Shown in pieces: positions 28,196 to 36,657 of a stretch of 64,000 nt of DNA; position 1 is the first letter of the stretch; every line of letters starts with the position of its first letter. The stretch is taken from assembly GCA_965242775.1 (NCBI GenBank), contig CBDETI010000012.1, positions 186,001 through 250,000 on the forward strand, given 5' to 3'. The notes beneath the pieces are model-generated. The model was given only the letters and a program-made list of their open reading frames with translations. It was not told the origin of the DNA and did no database searches. The translations under genes were made by a program, and so were the position numbers. The stretch is from JAWPMT01 sp965242775 (lineage in GTDB: Bacteria; Bacteroidota; Bacteroidia; Cytophagales; Cyclobacteriaceae).

Positions 28196-28298
28196 CTTAT
28201 CGAGAAAGGTCGAGGGATTGGGCCCTATGACACCTTGGCAACCTGTCGCAATGATTCCGGTGCCACTTCCCATCCTGGCGAAGCCAGGAGCAGATAAG
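28196..28298 (+). promoter_or_regulatory. SAM-I (S-box) riboswitch
   Basis: Aptamer upstream of metH. P1 is closed by CTTATC (28196-28201) and GATAAG (28293-28298). The conserved core shows GAGAAAGG, GAGGGATTGGGCCC, ATGACACCTTGGCAACC and GGTGCCACTTCC, matching the S-box consensus, and the variable arm is CCTGGC-GAA-GCCAGG. S-boxes repress methionine genes when S-adenosylmethionine is abundant, consistent with metH and metF downstream. No intrinsic terminator follows; the switch may act by alternative pairing with 28310-28330. Confidence 0.93.
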
Positions 28299-28309
28299 AA
28301 TCCAAATTA

Positions 28310-28330
28310 CTCGATTCCTTCTCTGATAAG
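28310..28330 (+). promoter_or_regulatory. Candidate competing partner for the riboswitch P1 5' strand
   Basis: CTCGATTCCTTCTCTGATAAG is complementary to the whole 5' strand of the aptamer (28196-28214) with about 18 base pairs and small bulges, and ends in a second GATAAG identical to the P1 3' strand. It begins 11 bases after the aptamer and ends 22 bases before the metH ATG. It could form the SAM-free alternative fold. Pairing was worked out by hand; function is inference. Confidence 0.5.
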
Positions 28331-28352
28331 TTCAATACTACAATGCAGAAGG

Positions 28353-29363
28353 ATGAAAATTCTAGAAGAGATAGGTAAAAGAATACTGGTTTTGGATGGT
28401 GCTATGGGTACCATGATCCAGCGCTACAAACTGGAAGAGGAAGACTTCCGGAATCAAGATTTACTTGAGCACACATTGCCACTAAAAGGTAACAACGACC
28501 TGTTGTCGATCACGAGGCCTGATGTGATTAAAGAGATTCACCGTGCTTATTTTGCAGCTGGTGCTGATATTGCCGAGACCAATACCTTTAGTTCTACCTC
28601 CATCGCCCAGGAAGATTATGGACTTCATAGTGACGATTGGATCTATCGGTTAAATTTTGAGTCAGCAAAAATTGCTAAAGAGGTGGCCGTAGAATTTACG
28701 GGTAAAGAGCCCGAAAAACCACGTTTTGTGGCAGGTTCCATGGGACCTACCAATCGATTGGCTTCTATGTCCCCCGATGTAAACGATCCGGGTTTTCGAA
28801 ATACAAGCTTTGAGCAGCTAAAAACGGCATTTAAGCAACAAGCAGCCGGGCTACTAGCGGGAGGCGTTGATCTGTTCCTCGTGGAGACCATTACGGACAC
28901 CCTCAATGCCAAAGCCGCGCTTTTTGCTCTGTCGGAATTGTTTGATGAAACTGGTGAGGAGCGACCAATAATGGTTTCAGGGACAATTACAGATGCCAGC
29001 GGCCGGACCCTCAGTGGCCAGACGACCGAGGCATTCTTAATTTCCGTTTCTCACATGCCTATTCTTTCTATCGGATTGAACTGCGCCTTGGGGGCAGCTC
29101 AACTCAGACCCTACTTGCAAACCTTATCTGACAAGGCCCCTTTTCATGTAAGTGCTCATCCAAATGCCGGGTTACCCAATGAATTTGGAGAATATGATCA
29201 ATCTCCTGAGGAAATGGCCACGCAAATTGCCGATTTTCTAGATGCTGGCTTCCTAAATATTGTAGGTGGTTGTTGTGGAACTACTCCCGAACATATCAAA
29301 CAGATCGCCGACGAGGCCGCCAGGCACCAACCCAGAAAAATTACCGAAGAAGTTTTTGTATAA
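28353..29363 (+). CDS. metH: Methionine synthase, homocysteine-binding subunit (split MetH, N-terminal part)
   Basis: 336 residues, corresponding to the first module of cobalamin-dependent methionine synthase, a zinc-dependent homocysteine S-methyltransferase barrel. ATG 28353 is chosen because it lies beyond the riboswitch and starts on the conserved MKILEEIGKRILVLDGAMGT; the longer frame from 28218 would read through the aptamer. Zinc cysteines are visible in SIGLNCALGA and in the C-terminal GGCCGTTPEHI. It ends two bases before the second metH gene, and the two products together reconstitute MetH. Confidence 0.93.
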   Translation: MKILEEIGKRILVLDGAMGTMIQRYKLEEEDFRNQDLLEHTLPLKGNNDLLSITRPDVIKEIHRAYFAAGADIAETNTFSSTSIAQEDYGLHSDDWIYRLNFESAKIAKEVAVEFTGKEPEKPRFVAGSMGPTNRLASMSPDVNDPGFRNTSFEQLKTAFKQQAAGLLAGGVDLFLVETITDTLNAKAALFALSELFDETGEERPIMVSGTITDASGRTLSGQTTEAFLISVSHMPILSIGLNCALGAAQLRPYLQTLSDKAPFHVSAHPNAGLPNEFGEYDQSPEEMATQIADFLDAGFLNIVGGCCGTTPEHIKQIADEAARHQPRKITEEVFV

Positions 29364-29365
29364 GC

Positions 29366-32053
29366 ATGAGTGATAATAATGTCACACTGAGGCTTTCCGG
29401 TTTGGAGCCGTTAATCGTTACACCGGAATCCAATTTTGTCAATGTCGGGGAGCGAACCAACGTCACCGGTTCCAGGAAATTTGCCAGACTCATTAAAGAG
29501 GAGAATTACGAAGAGGCCCTTGAAGTAGCCAGGAATCAGGTAGAGGGCGGTGCCATGATCTTGGACGTGAACATGGACGAAGGAATGCTCGATGGGAAGG
29601 AAGCGATGGTCCGTTTTCTGAACCTCATCGCGGCTGAACCTGATATCGCGCGGATTCCCATTATGATAGATTCCTCCAAATGGGAAATCATTGAGGCTGG
29701 ACTCCAGTGCATCCAGGGGAAAGGAGTGGTCAATTCCATTTCTCTTAAAGAGGGCGAGCAGAAATTTATCGAGTATGCCTTGAAGGTCAAACGCTATGGA
29801 GCAGCCGTGATTGTCATGGCATTTGACGAGCAAGGACAGGCAGATACTTATGAAAGACGTATTGAGATTTGTGAGAGATCTTATCGCATTTTGGTAGACC
29901 GGATCAATTACCCGAAGGAAGACATCATTTTTGATCCTAACATATTCCCGGTGGCCACAGGCATTGAGGAGCATAACAATAATGCAGTCGATTTCTTCCG
30001 CGCTACTCGTTGGATCAGGGAAAACCTCCCGGGTGCACACGTGAGTGGTGGGGTAAGTAACGTTTCATTTTCCTTTCGAGGAAATAATCCCGTTCGCGAG
30101 GCGATGCATTCGGCATTTCTGTATCATGCCATCAACGAGGGAATGGATATGGGGATTGTCAACCCAACCATGTTGGAGGTTTACGATGATATTCCCACAG
30201 ATCTTCTGGAGCGTGTGGAAGATGTCTTGCTCAACCGTCGGGCCGATGCCACTGAGCGATTATTGGACTTTGCCGAAACTTTCAAAAGCGAAGGAAAGAA
30301 ACAGATCAAAGATGATGCGTGGAGGAAAGAGGAGGTTGAAAAGCGACTGGAACATGCATTGGTCAAAGGGATTGTTGAGTTTGTTGATCAAGATACAGAA
30401 GAGGCAAGAAAAAAATATGGACGTCCACTCAAGGTAATTGAAGGCCCCTTGATGGATGGTATGAATGTAGTGGGTGACCTCTTTGGTAGTGGCAAAATGT
30501 TTTTGCCCCAGGTAGTCAAGAGTGCTCGCGTCATGAAAAAAGCGGTGGCGTACTTACTTCCGTACCTGGAGGCAGAAAAGGCCGCGAACCAAGACTCGAC
30601 TGAACCTTCAAAAATTCTCCTGGCCACCGTCAAGGGAGATGTACATGACATTGGGAAAAATATTGTCGGTGTAGTGCTGGCATGCAACAATTTTGAGATT
30701 ATTGACCTGGGTGTGATGGTACCAGCGGAGAAGATCCTGGACGCGGCACTGGAGCATCATGTGGATGCTATTGGTCTTAGCGGCCTGATTACCCCGTCGC
30801 TCGATGAAATGGTCCATGTTGCCAAAGAAATGGAGCGAAGAGACTTGAAAATCCCGCTAATGATCGGAGGCGCTACCACCAGCAGGATACATACTGCAGT
30901 GAAAATAGACCCTGTCTACTCTGGTTCGGTGGTACATGTATTGGATGCCTCAAAGTCAGTTCCAGTAGCTGGGGAGCTAATTAGCGAACATTCTTACCAG
31001 GATATATACTCCCGAGTCAAGAAAGAATATGAAGCGCTCAGGCAAGACCATGCCAATCGTAAGCAGGTTAAAAACTATATCCGCTATCAGGAAGCTCGTG
31101 AAAATAAACTCAATATTGATTGGTCAGGAGTGAACTTTGTTCAGCCGACACAAATCGGACTGAGTATTTTCAAAGATTACGATGTAGCCGAAATTAGGGA
31201 CTATATTGATTGGACACCTTTCTTTTCAACCTGGATGCTGAAGGGGAAGTACCCCAAGATCTTAGCAGATCCCGTAATTGGTCAGGAGGCAAAAAAATTA
31301 TACGAGGACGCCAATAAGGTTTTGGACCAGGTAATCGATGACAATCTACTGTACGCAAACGCCGTAGTTGGACTCTTTCCTGCCAATAGTGTTGGAGATG
31401 ATATAGAAGTGTATGCTGATGAGCGTAGGGAAGACGTGAAGAGTGTCTTTCATATGCTGCGACAACAAGGAAAAAAAGGTAGTAACCTTCCCAATCTATC
31501 CCTTGCCGACTTCATTGCACCTAAGGGCCAGGGACGTGATTATGTAGGAGGATTTGCCGTAACTGCCGGTATAGGAATCGAGCCGCTAGTCAAGAAATAT
31601 GAACTGGATCACGATGACTATCACGTGATTATGATCAAGGCCATAGCTGATCGGCTGGCGGAGGCATTTGCAGAACTAATGCACCACAAAGTCCGAACCG
31701 AACTTTGGGGGTATGCTCCCGATGAGCCGTTGGACAATGAATCACTTATCAAAGAAAAATATCAAGGCATTCGTCCGGCACCTGGTTATCCGGCTTGCCC
31801 TGATCACACCGAAAAGCGCATTCTCTTTGATTTGCTGGATGCCGAAAAAAACACCGGAATCAGTCTCACTGAGTCATTTGCCATGTACCCTGCTGCTTCT
31901 GTGTCTGGGTTCTATTTCATGCATGGTGAGAGTAAATATTTTGGTTTGGGTAAAATTGAAAAAGACCAGGTAATGGATTACGCTGCCAGGAAGAACATGT
32001 CTATAGAGGAAATGGAAAAATGGCTCGCCCCAAATTTATCCTATGACATCTGA
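29366..32053 (+). CDS. metH: Methionine synthase, folate/B12/activation subunit (split MetH, C-terminal part)
   Basis: 895 residues from ATG 29366; the longer upstream frame overlaps the previous gene. Order: a pterin-binding barrel for methyl-tetrahydrofolate (about 15-290, NFVNVGERTNVTGSRKF), a helical cap (about 320-400), a B12-binding Rossmann domain (about 405-540) with the cobalt-ligand motif DVHDIG, and a SAM-binding reactivation domain (about 580-890, IRPAPGYPACPDHTEK). The enzyme transfers methyl from 5-methyl-THF via cobalamin to homocysteine. All modules of MetH are present across the two genes, so the split is structural, not decay. Confidence 0.95.
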   Translation: MSDNNVTLRLSGLEPLIVTPESNFVNVGERTNVTGSRKFARLIKEENYEEALEVARNQVEGGAMILDVNMDEGMLDGKEAMVRFLNLIAAEPDIARIPIMIDSSKWEIIEAGLQCIQGKGVVNSISLKEGEQKFIEYALKVKRYGAAVIVMAFDEQGQADTYERRIEICERSYRILVDRINYPKEDIIFDPNIFPVATGIEEHNNNAVDFFRATRWIRENLPGAHVSGGVSNVSFSFRGNNPVREAMHSAFLYHAINEGMDMGIVNPTMLEVYDDIPTDLLERVEDVLLNRRADATERLLDFAETFKSEGKKQIKDDAWRKEEVEKRLEHALVKGIVEFVDQDTEEARKKYGRPLKVIEGPLMDGMNVVGDLFGSGKMFLPQVVKSARVMKKAVAYLLPYLEAEKAANQDSTEPSKILLATVKGDVHDIGKNIVGVVLACNNFEIIDLGVMVPAEKILDAALEHHVDAIGLSGLITPSLDEMVHVAKEMERRDLKIPLMIGGATTSRIHTAVKIDPVYSGSVVHVLDASKSVPVAGELISEHSYQDIYSRVKKEYEALRQDHANRKQVKNYIRYQEARENKLNIDWSGVNFVQPTQIGLSIFKDYDVAEIRDYIDWTPFFSTWMLKGKYPKILADPVIGQEAKKLYEDANKVLDQVIDDNLLYANAVVGLFPANSVGDDIEVYADERREDVKSVFHMLRQQGKKGSNLPNLSLADFIAPKGQGRDYVGGFAVTAGIGIEPLVKKYELDHDDYHVIMIKAIADRLAEAFAELMHHKVRTELWGYAPDEPLDNESLIKEKYQGIRPAPGYPACPDHTEKRILFDLLDAEKNTGISLTESFAMYPAASVSGFYFMHGESKYFGLGKIEKDQVMDYAARKNMSIEEMEKWLAPNLSYDI

Positions 32054-32094
32054 TGTAGAGATGATCATAGGGCGATTAAAAATATCAGACGCAA

Positions 32095-33048
32095 ATGAAA
32101 GTTGTTGATCATATAGAGAAAGCCAAGGGAAAGACCCTGTTCAGTTTTGAGATATTACCTCCGGTGAAGGGGCAAAGTATTCAATCGATATTCGATGCCA
32201 TTGACCCACTAATGGAGTTCAAGCCCCCATTCATTGATGTTACCTACCACAGGGAAGAATACATATATAAGAAGCATCCGGGTGGACTATTGGAGAAAAT
32301 ATCCACCAGGAAGAGACCCGGGACGGTGGGTATTTGCTCAGCTATTATCAACCGGTATGGTGTTGACCCGGTTCCACACATAATTTGCGGTGGTTTTAGC
32401 AAGGAGGAAACTGAAAATGCCCTGATCGATCTTGACTTTTTGGGCATTGAAAATGTTCTGGTTCTACGGGGTGATGCAATAAAGAGTGAAGGTAAATTCA
32501 TTCCTGAGGAAGGTGGTCACAACTACGCTACGGACTTGCTACAACAGGTATTGGATTTGAATGGAGGTTCTTACCTTCATGAGGAGGTGGAAGGATCCAA
32601 AACGGATTTTTGTATTGGTGTAGCCGGATACCCCGAAAAGCATTTCGAGTCACCCAATCTTAAAACAGACATCAAATACCTCAAAAAGAAAGTTGAAATG
32701 GGCGCTAGCTACATTGTGACTCAAATGTTTTTCGACAACAGCAAGTATTTCGAGTTTGTGCAAAGGTGCCGTGAAGCGGATATTCATATTCCCATCATTC
32801 CTGGTCTAAAGCCGATTGCTACGATGAAGCAGACAACCGTACTACCAAGCGTGTTTCATGTTGATTTGCCCGAGGACTTGACCAACGAAATTGAAAAGTG
32901 TCAAGACAACAAGAAGGTGAAGGAAGTAGGCATCGAGTGGTGTATCCAGCAATCCAAGGAGCTGATGGAAGCAGGCGTACCCTGTTTACATTATTACACT
33001 ATGAGTAAATCCGCAGCGACACAAAGGATTGCGGGTGCTTTGTTTTGA
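32095..33048 (+). CDS. metF: 5,10-methylenetetrahydrofolate reductase
   Basis: 317-residue FAD enzyme that makes 5-methyl-THF, the methyl donor used by the upstream MetH. The TIM-barrel family signatures are FSFEILPPVKG near the N-terminus, VDVTYHREE-like FIDVTYHREEY, DFCIGVAGYPEKH and IVTQMFFDNSKYFEFV. It starts 41 bases after metH in the same direction and is probably in the same SAM-riboswitch operon. Confidence 0.96.
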   Translation: MKVVDHIEKAKGKTLFSFEILPPVKGQSIQSIFDAIDPLMEFKPPFIDVTYHREEYIYKKHPGGLLEKISTRKRPGTVGICSAIINRYGVDPVPHIICGGFSKEETENALIDLDFLGIENVLVLRGDAIKSEGKFIPEEGGHNYATDLLQQVLDLNGGSYLHEEVEGSKTDFCIGVAGYPEKHFESPNLKTDIKYLKKKVEMGASYIVTQMFFDNSKYFEFVQRCREADIHIPIIPGLKPIATMKQTTVLPSVFHVDLPEDLTNEIEKCQDNKKVKEVGIEWCIQQSKELMEAGVPCLHYYTMSKSAATQRIAGALF

Positions 33049-33083
33049 CAAACATTCATCAACTTTGTCTTCATACGTAGCAA

Positions 33084-33926
33084 ATGAAGATAATCGAATG
33101 TCCAAGAGATGCCATGCAGGGCATCCCTCAGTTTATCCCTACAGAGACGAAGGTGGCTTACATCAACCACTTGCTAGAAGTTGGTTTCGATACTATTGAC
33201 TTTGGCAGCTTTGTTTCACCCAAAGCGATCCCCCAAATGAGCGATACACGAGAGGTGCTTGCTGGGTTGAATTTGAATGGTTCTCACTCAAAGTTATTAG
33301 CAATCGTGGCCAACGACAGGGGGGTTGATTCAGTATTGGAGCATGACGAGATTCAGTACCTGGGTTTCCCACTCTCTTTGTCTGAGACATTTCAGCAGCG
33401 AAACACCAACCGTTCCATAGGAGATGCCTTCGGAATTGTTGAGCGAGCCCAGGGATTGTGCGAAACCGCCGGTAGAGAACTGGTGGTTTACTTAAGTATG
33501 GGGTTTGGCAATCCCTACGGAGATCCCTATAATCACGAATATGTGTTCGAGTTTGTAGATAGACTGGTAGACCTGGGTATTGAGATCATTTCATTGGCGG
33601 ATACGGTAGGAGTTGCCAAACCTGATGAGATCTCCTCAATTTTTACGGCATTGATCCCAAAATTTCCACACGTTGAATTTGGTGGTCATTTGCATGCAAC
33701 ACCAGCCCAGGTCGACGAAAAGGTCCAAGCTTTAGTTTCCTCTGGCTGCAAACGCATAGATGGCGCACTCAGGGGATTTGGTGGTTGTCCCATGGCCAAA
33801 GACGACCTGGTGGGTAACCTTCCAACAGAAAAGTTGATCGACATTTTACAAAGGACAGAAGAGTTTCCTTTGGACGTGCAGGCGCTGGAAACGTCACTTG
33901 CGTATTCCAACGAGGTATTTACCTGA
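33084..33926 (+). CDS. mvaB: Hydroxymethylglutaryl-CoA lyase
   Basis: 280-residue DRE-TIM metallolyase that splits HMG-CoA into acetoacetate and acetyl-CoA in leucine catabolism. N-terminal ECPRDAMQGIP is the DRE-type metal-binding start. GGHLHATPAQVDEKV supplies metal-binding histidines, and RGFGGCPMAKDDLVGN contains the catalytic cysteine loop. It starts 35 bases after metF, so read-through from the methionine operon is possible, though no pathway link is obvious. Its TGA abuts the stop of convergent dprA (TGATCA). Confidence 0.92.
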   Translation: MKIIECPRDAMQGIPQFIPTETKVAYINHLLEVGFDTIDFGSFVSPKAIPQMSDTREVLAGLNLNGSHSKLLAIVANDRGVDSVLEHDEIQYLGFPLSLSETFQQRNTNRSIGDAFGIVERAQGLCETAGRELVVYLSMGFGNPYGDPYNHEYVFEFVDRLVDLGIEIISLADTVGVAKPDEISSIFTALIPKFPHVEFGGHLHATPAQVDEKVQALVSSGCKRIDGALRGFGGCPMAKDDLVGNLPTEKLIDILQRTEEFPLDVQALETSLAYSNEVFT

Positions 33927-35033
33927 TCATCTCAAATAGGTTATCGAGTATTTCTTGCCTGGTAATGACTTCACCAAGCCAGAAAATTCAAGGCTTAGTA
34001 ATAGCGAAGCCAGCTGATTGACCTGAATCTGGGTCTTCCACGATATTTCGTCGATTGGGAGCCCACCTTGCTGTGATTCAATTGCTTGCAGTACTGCTCG
34101 TTCTTCAGGTGACAGGTCGTAAACCGATAGGTCCGTGCGCTTTTCATCAAGAGAAGTTTCCCAATTTAAATGATGACTCAGGTCTGCAGTTGATGTATAA
34201 ACAAGCGCTTTTTGTTGGGACAGGAGCATATTGGTGCCTGTCGAATAAGTGAGGCCGAGATTGCCGGGAACAGCAAATACGGGTTTGTTGTAGGAGTTGG
34301 CGATATTGGCGGTTATCAACGCGCCACCCTTGTCTGCCGCTTCAACGACCAATGTAGCGTCCGCTAACCCTGCGATGATCCGATTCCTGGCAGGAAAAAG
34401 TCTGGCATCAGGTTTGGTCCCCGGCGGATTTTCAGAAATAAGGCCTCCTTTCTCAAGCATTTCCTGTGCAGTTTTCCAATGCTGCTGAGGATAAATAAGG
34501 TCCAGCCCACTGGCAAGTACTCCATAGGTGCTCAGGCCTGATTTGATCGCTTGCCGGTGAGCTTCAATGTCAATCCCATAAGCCAAACCACTGATCACTG
34601 TTACATTCAGGTTCATGAGGTCTGACACTATCTTTCGTGTGATCTCGCGACCGTAGGGCGTGGCTTTTCTTGTGCCGACGATGGCGATACTCCTCTCCCG
34701 CAGGTGGGTCAAGTCACCTTGCGTGTAAATGAGCGTCGGCGCATCATATATTGATTTCAACTGCTCAGGAAACGATTCCTGCGTGAAATGGTGAATATTG
34801 ATACCATTCTTCTCGCAATCTCTTAGGATCGTCTCTGCTTCTCTGTAGGAAGACTTACTTAAAATTTCTGCGGTAAGCTTTTCGCCGATTCCAGGCACTT
34901 TCAACAAACCAGACTTTCTGGTTGCAAAAATTTGCTCGGCAGGACCTAAATAGCTAATTAAGTGTTTGGCAGCTGCATGTCCTATTCCCGGAAGTCGGTT
35001 AAGGGCTACTTCATGCAGCAGGTGATCATTCAT
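33927..35033 (-). CDS. dprA: DNA-processing protein DprA
   Basis: 368 residues. DprA/Smf loads RecA on incoming single-stranded DNA during natural transformation. N-terminal helix-hairpin-helix repeats (RLPGIGHAAAKHLI and KVPGIGEKL) are followed by the Rossmann DprA core (about 85-290, RSIAIVGTRKATPYG, VISGLAYGIDIEAHRQAI, ASGLDLIYPQQH, FPARNRIIAGLA) and a C-terminal winged-helix domain (about 300-368). ATG 35033 overlaps the MerR-gene stop as ATGA; a TTG one codon earlier is less likely. Confidence 0.96.
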   Translation of the reverse strand: MNDHLLHEVALNRLPGIGHAAAKHLISYLGPAEQIFATRKSGLLKVPGIGEKLTAEILSKSSYREAETILRDCEKNGINIHHFTQESFPEQLKSIYDAPTLIYTQGDLTHLRERSIAIVGTRKATPYGREITRKIVSDLMNLNVTVISGLAYGIDIEAHRQAIKSGLSTYGVLASGLDLIYPQQHWKTAQEMLEKGGLISENPPGTKPDARLFPARNRIIAGLADATLVVEAADKGGALITANIANSYNKPVFAVPGNLGLTYSTGTNMLLSQQKALVYTSTADLSHHLNWETSLDEKRTDLSVYDLSPEERAVLQAIESQQGGLPIDEISWKTQIQVNQLASLLLSLEFSGLVKSLPGKKYSITYLR

Positions 35034-35371
35034 CAATTGATATCTTCTTTCATCTTGATCAAAAACTGACGAACCCTTTTGAGCGACTCGATAAGTTCAA
35101 TTTTATCGCTAGCCGCCTGCACGTCATTTTTAATAAAGTCTCGGGCTCCCTGGAGGGTGTAGCCCTTTTCCTTGACCAGATGATAGATCAGTTTGACATT
35201 CTTGATGTCTTCTTTTGTGAATTGCCTGTTGCCCTTTCTGTTTTTCTTCGGTTTGATGATGTCAAACTCACTTTCCCAAAAACGAATAAGAGAGGTGGCG
35301 ACTTTCAACTGGTCTGCTACTTCGCCAATTGTAAAGTACTTTTTCTCTATTTCTTTTTCTCTATAGGGCAC
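35033..35371 (-). CDS. MerR-family transcriptional regulator
   Basis: 112 residues from a GTG at 35371. That start gives MPYREKEIEKKYFTIGEVADQ, the typical beginning of this Bacteroidota family, and leaves 10 bases after the upstream stop, whereas ATG 35416 would overlap the CapA-like gene. The winged helix-turn-helix (about 12-60) has YFTIGEVADQLKVATSLIRFWESEF. The remainder is a short helix with no effector domain. It is translationally coupled to dprA. In this phylum such genes are common neighbours of core genes; the target is not known. Confidence 0.88.
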   Translation of the reverse strand: MPYREKEIEKKYFTIGEVADQLKVATSLIRFWESEFDIIKPKKNRKGNRQFTKEDIKNVKLIYHLVKEKGYTLQGARDFIKNDVQAASDKIELIESLKRVRQFLIKMKEDIN

Positions 35372-35381
35372 GGTGATCTTT

Positions 35382-36593
35382 TCAGTTTTGAATATAGAAA
35401 ATTCTGCCAGTATCATCAATATCTACAGGACTTTCTGGAAAATCTTCTTGAGATAGTCGACGAATAGTCCGCATGGCACGTTGGTCAGGATCCCTTCGGG
35501 GGCCTAATGAATAATCCTGGTAGAAGGAATGAATATTTCCCTGGAGAAACTCGCCTTCCGGAGTTACCTCTATTTTTATCAATGGTGCCTCACCACTGGG
35601 GCCACGAAGGTTGAAGCGTCCATAGGTTAGAAAATTACCTAAACTGTACATGATTAGTCGTTTTTTGTAGACCTCCATGCCTCGTGGTACATGAGGCCCA
35701 TGACCGATCAGCAGGTCTGCCCCCTGGTCAATCATTGTGTGGGCAAAGGCATAAACGTCCCCCCGGTCCTCTCCGTAATAAAATTCCTTTTTTCGGGGGA
35801 CATGCATGTTTTTGGCTCCTTCGGCACCAGCATGGAACGACACAATCACCAGGTCATTGAGAGAATCTAACCGCTTGACCAGATTCACCAGATATTGTTC
35901 GTCATGTATACTGAGTGTTCCCTTATTGGGAGCAACCGCGACCATGCCAACTTTTACTTTCTTTACGGAGAGGCTGGTAACCGGAACTTCCGTAGCGCCA
36001 GCATAAAAGATACCGAGAGAATCTAATACCCGTTGGGTGTTGGACCTCCCTGTAACACCAAAATCATTGGCGTGATTGTTGGCGAGACTCATCAGGTCAA
36101 ATCCAGCTTTTTGAAACTGAAAACTAAGAAACTCCGGTGTGCGGAACAGGTAGCAAGCCTTTGGGTTTTTACATTCTTTTTGTTCACCGCCATTATCGAG
36201 AATTACACCTTCAAGATTGCCGAAAGTCAAGTCACTTGTGCTGAGTACCGGGGCCACATCCTTCCACAATAGATTTCCACTGTCTATGGGTAAATAGGAT
36301 TCATTGGGAAAGTTTGTTCCCATCATAATGTCCCCAACAGTTGCAATGTTTAGGGACGTTGGTGCTACACGCGTAAGTTCAATTACTACCTCCTCATCAA
36401 GACTCAGGAGTGTGTCACCTTTCGATGATATATAAATTTGTGGTGCTTCGATGCTGGTCGTATCAGAAAGCAGAACAGGCGGCGCTGATTCATTAGAAAT
36501 AGCTGGCGAAGGAGTGATTCGGCCCGTCTTGCAACTGCAAAGCCAAATAGTAGAGGCAAGAAAAATAAACCAGATGGGAATGCGACTCGTCAC
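35382..36593 (-). CDS. CapA-family (poly-gamma-glutamate capsule type) lipoprotein
   Basis: 403 residues from GTG 36593. The signal peptide with lipobox (IFLASTIWLCSC) is followed by the PGA_cap metallophosphoesterase-like domain (about 80-330): VGDIMMGTNFPNES, LTFGNLEGVILDNGG, MSLANNHANDFG, VSFHAGAEGAKN and GADLLIGHGPHVPRGMEVY hold the conserved metal-binding residues. The family includes capsule enzymes, but most members are uncharacterised envelope phosphoesterase-like proteins. First gene of capA-merR-dprA, downstream of a terminator that separates it from the M23 gene. Confidence 0.88.
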   Translation of the reverse strand: MTSRIPIWFIFLASTIWLCSCKTGRITPSPAISNESAPPVLLSDTTSIEAPQIYISSKGDTLLSLDEEVVIELTRVAPTSLNIATVGDIMMGTNFPNESYLPIDSGNLLWKDVAPVLSTSDLTFGNLEGVILDNGGEQKECKNPKACYLFRTPEFLSFQFQKAGFDLMSLANNHANDFGVTGRSNTQRVLDSLGIFYAGATEVPVTSLSVKKVKVGMVAVAPNKGTLSIHDEQYLVNLVKRLDSLNDLVIVSFHAGAEGAKNMHVPRKKEFYYGEDRGDVYAFAHTMIDQGADLLIGHGPHVPRGMEVYKKRLIMYSLGNFLTYGRFNLRGPSGEAPLIKIEVTPEGEFLQGNIHSFYQDYSLGPRRDPDQRAMRTIRRLSQEDFPESPVDIDDTGRIFYIQN

Positions 36594-36610
36594 TGGCGCA
36601 AAGATGAAAC

Positions 36611-36636
36611 AAAAAAGCCAGGATCAATCCTGGCTT
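36611..36636 (-). terminator. Intrinsic terminator after the M23 peptidase gene
   Basis: AAGCCAGGAT (36615-36624) and ATCCTGGCTT (36627-36636) form a 10-bp inverted repeat around a 2-base centre, so the real loop is probably 4-6 bases. On the minus strand it is followed by TTTTTTG. It lies 22 bases after the M23 stop and 18 bases before the next start codon. Confidence 0.88.
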
Positions 36637-36657
36637 GCAAAAATTCCGTGGTGTTGT

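Noticed and set aside
28196..28298. SAM-II or another S-adenosylmethionine aptamer class
   Set aside because: The core sequence GGGATTGGGCCC, the GGCAACC segment and the P1 pairing fit the S-box (SAM-I) class.
29411..30040. Long minus-strand open frame (209 codons) opposite the second metH gene
   Set aside because: The plus strand codes for the pterin-binding domain of MetH with conserved motifs, and the antisense peptide has no recognisable domain. Codon-driven antisense openness explains it.
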